NCBI GenBank assembly: GCA_018340805.1
Contig: JACMZG010000008.1
Span: 27,997,914-28,061,913 of the forward strand
Direction: 5' to 3'
Source: Microvelia longipes
Lineage: Eukaryota; Arthropoda; Insecta; Hemiptera; Veliidae
DNA: 64,000 bases
Shown: one piece after another, positions 62,052 through 64,000 of the stretch
Numbering within the stretch: position 1 is the first letter of the stretch
Layout of the letters: each line of letters begins with the position of its first letter
Position numbers and translations under genes: made by a program
Notes under the pieces: generated by a model
Databases searched by the model: none
What the model was told of the DNA's origin: nothing
Seen by the model: the letters and a program-made list of their open reading frames with translations, nothing else

Positions 62052-62085
62052 TAGCTTCATTTTCATGTTCATGAAAATGAAGCTA
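62052..62085. repeat. perfect inverted repeat, 16-bp arms, 2-base loop
   Basis: TAGCTTCATTTTCATG (62,052-62,067) and CATGAAAATGAAGCTA (62,070-62,085) around TT. Confidence 0.92.
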
Positions 62086-62720
62086 AGAAAAAACATTCTC
62101 TTTCAGATCTAGTATGCATCTTTGGGAAATCGGTGATGTTTTATGTTTCTTTTATGAAATAAATGAAGTACGAAATGATATTAAGTAAAATTTATAATTT
62201 TATAAGAATGATAAATACAGATGTTCATACTTACAACTTAAAATAAGAATATAATTTTAAATTAGGAATTGAGAAAATACAAAGTTATATTCTCTTAATA
62301 GCCTTTAACGTATAGGATAATTGAGTCAGACTATCAGAGAGTACACAAGAAAGTTGAAAGATGGAAAACCATATGAGGAAAAAGATAGTAAATAGAAAAG
62401 AAAAGCCTATATATCACTTTGAAGTGTGAAGCTGTACTATACAGAATAGTTGTAATCTAACTTGCCTTATTCTAACCTCCTCGTATTGGTAAAAAAGCTT
62501 CCTTATTGTAAAAAGAGACATTATTCTTAAAATCTAGGCCCTTTCCCAGCTTTATTCTAAAAGATACTATCAGACTATCTTATACTAATAAAAACTCAGT
62601 ATCTTTGTGAGTAAGACAGTTCGAGCAAGCTGTCATGGTTACTCGTGTCAAGGACATACGTAGGTAATAATAAGATTCAACGTAGCAACAGGTACAACTA
62701 TATATATTCATTAAGAATAA
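62086..62720. other. non-coding stretch, probably the start of the long intron
   Basis: No coding signal. It lies on the 3' side of the candidate exon. Confidence 0.4.
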
Positions 62721-62954
62721 TCATGAAAAACGTGAATTACTTGGTTCGTAATAAGGTTCGTCTCTGAAGGTAACACGATGTCTAGGTCTTGCTAAATCTA
62801 CAGGTGCTAGATTTTCTCTAGATAACGATGACACTAATATTCCTCTAAGTACGGCTAAATCCGATGAAGGTATATCAGATCTCGGTGGACCGGGTGGAGA
62901 TCCCGGTGAGGGGGCCGGTGAAACGTCCCCCGGCGCGCCCATCACTACGCGACA
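62721..62954 (-). CDS. candidate host coding exon, protein not identified
   Basis: This is the only non-transposon frame with a clear change in composition. It reads MGAPGDVSPAPSPGSPPGPP from the ATG at 62,942, then SDIPSSDLAVLRGILVSSL, ENLAPVDLARPRHRVTFRDE and PYYEPSNSRFS to a TGA at 62,721. The first third is Pro/Gly/Ser-rich and probably disordered; the rest looks like a folded or conserved segment. Two models fit. As an internal exon it would begin after TTATAG (62,956-62,955), in frame through CRVV, and end before GTAATT (62,740-62,739), giving 62,741-62,954 with phase 1. As a first coding exon it would start at the ATG (G at -3 and +4). The donor is only fair. Downstream on the same strand come the ratchet-like sites. 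I do not recognise the family. Confidence 0.55.
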   Translation of the reverse strand, partial: CRVVMGAPGDVSPAPSPGSPPGPPRSDIPSSDLAVLRGILVSSLSRENLAPVDLARPRHRVTFRDEPYYEPSNSRFS

Positions 62955-62959
62955 CTATA

Positions 62960-64000
62960 ACCAACACAAGACTGAGTAGTCAGGGGCGAACCTGACTTAC
63001 CCCACTCATATCCTCCTACCTCACCTTACCTCCACCATTACACTAATTCATCTTTTATCTCATTTATGATTTGTAAACAAGACAGTATTTAGCATATACC
63101 CCGATAAAATTTCTTCGAATCTAAACTGCCTCATTTCCTCAGGGTTTAAGACGAAACAATTAAGTCCATAAATTAATCTACCTACACGATCAAGTAAAGA
63201 AGATAATCAAATTTCGTGGGAAATAAAAGTCTAGATATTAGATAATAGGATCAATAACCTGATACATATATTGTATCTCATAGTACAGTCATAGTAAAAC
63301 AAAAAGGCTAAAATAAAAGTATTTAATATAAGTGGGAGATACAAATAGAGGAAATTTAAAAATATAGAATAAATATAGTTACAAATACAGTAAAGTTATG
63401 AATTTAAAATTATTTAAAGAAAATCAGTTCATAGCATTAAATTATATTTTAAATAGTATGTATGCTTTAACGCTTTAGATTAGCGTAATAAAAATCAAAC
63501 TCATATTTTGTTTAGGTGCATGCAACAGTTATAGAACTGAAAAAATATATAATTTATATTAAAAAGACAAAAAAATCAAGAGAACCAAGTTGGAAAGGCA
63601 GAGTGAAATGTTTCCAGAAGAAAATCAATAGGTAGAATGGATGGAATTTTGCTGAGAATTTTTTCATTGTTCAGCTCTATTAATAGCCTCATCAGACGAG
63701 AGAAGCAATATAGAATGCGGATAAATTACTTGTATCCTAAAAGTAGAAAACTTTAACCCATTAAACAATGTCAGCTCTCTTCAGCTTGGAAATATTTTGA
63801 CAAACGAGCAGTATAAACTTTCCCTTATCACATATATGAGCCAAGGTATATACTATTTTATTAAGGAAAATAAATTTGATTAATAGGTCACCCTACTATA
63901 ATTTTAACGTCTATTTATCCCTCAAAATACATAAGAAACAAATACACAATGAAAATTAACACGAACAAACATAAAAAATAAGAAAGTAAAAACTTAAATC
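62960..64000. other. sequence upstream of the candidate exon
   Basis: 62,960-63,050 is GC-richer. On the minus strand it has several donor-like GGTAAGT and GGTGAGG motifs (for example GGGGTAAGTCAGG near 62,997) but no open frame leading into the exon. It may be 5' untranslated sequence or the end of an upstream intron. The rest is AT-rich with nothing supported. Confidence 0.35.

Overview
The window looks like a stretch of a strongly AT-rich arthropod (most likely insect) nuclear genome. Evidence: a mariner-family transposon, a BEL/Pao LTR retrotransposon, a hAT-type element with an 8-bp target duplication, tRNA-headed short interspersed elements, long (TA)n microsatellites, a 35-bp minisatellite, and almost no unbroken reading frames. 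No bacterial-style operons, rRNA genes, CRISPR arrays or convincing intact tRNA genes were seen. The order of insect cannot be fixed from the sequence.

Layout. 1-3 kb: degenerate tandem repeats in AT-rich DNA. 3.9-4.9 kb: an internally deleted mariner. 7.0 kb: a tRNA-derived SINE-like sequence. 9.1-15.7 kb: a non-autonomous hAT element interrupted by a 5.9-kb BEL/Pao element on the minus strand with nearly identical LTRs and broken frames. 18.2-18.8 kb: a tandem duplication around (TA)n. 26.0-27.0 kb: a GC-rich, tRNA-headed retroposed element of about 940 bp with 13-bp target duplications. 34.6-35.4 kb: the minisatellite. 36.4-36.5, 57.9-58.1, 60.0 and 62.1 kb: perfect or near-perfect inverted repeats. 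Copies of one interspersed repeat family occur through much of the window, several carrying a conserved TGACGTCA octamer. 62.7-62.95 kb: the only non-transposon stretch that reads convincingly as host coding exon, on the minus strand.

The main hypothesis is that most of the window is one very long intron of a minus-strand gene. On the minus strand at about 59.28, 41.12 and 23.83 kb, and less strongly at 3.84 kb, a pyrimidine-rich 3' splice site (...YAG) is directly followed by a 5' splice site (GTGAGTA in three cases, GTATGT in the fourth). This is the architecture of zero-nucleotide exons (ratchet points) used in recursive splicing of long insect introns. The sites lie 18.2, 17.3 and 20.0 kb apart, all on the strand of the exon at 62.7 kb, and no comparable plus-strand site was found. 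The arrangement is seen in the sequence; its use in splicing is inference.

Everything else is best read as intronic DNA and transposon remains. Most open frames in the window are AT-rich chance frames or translations of repeats and are not annotated as genes.
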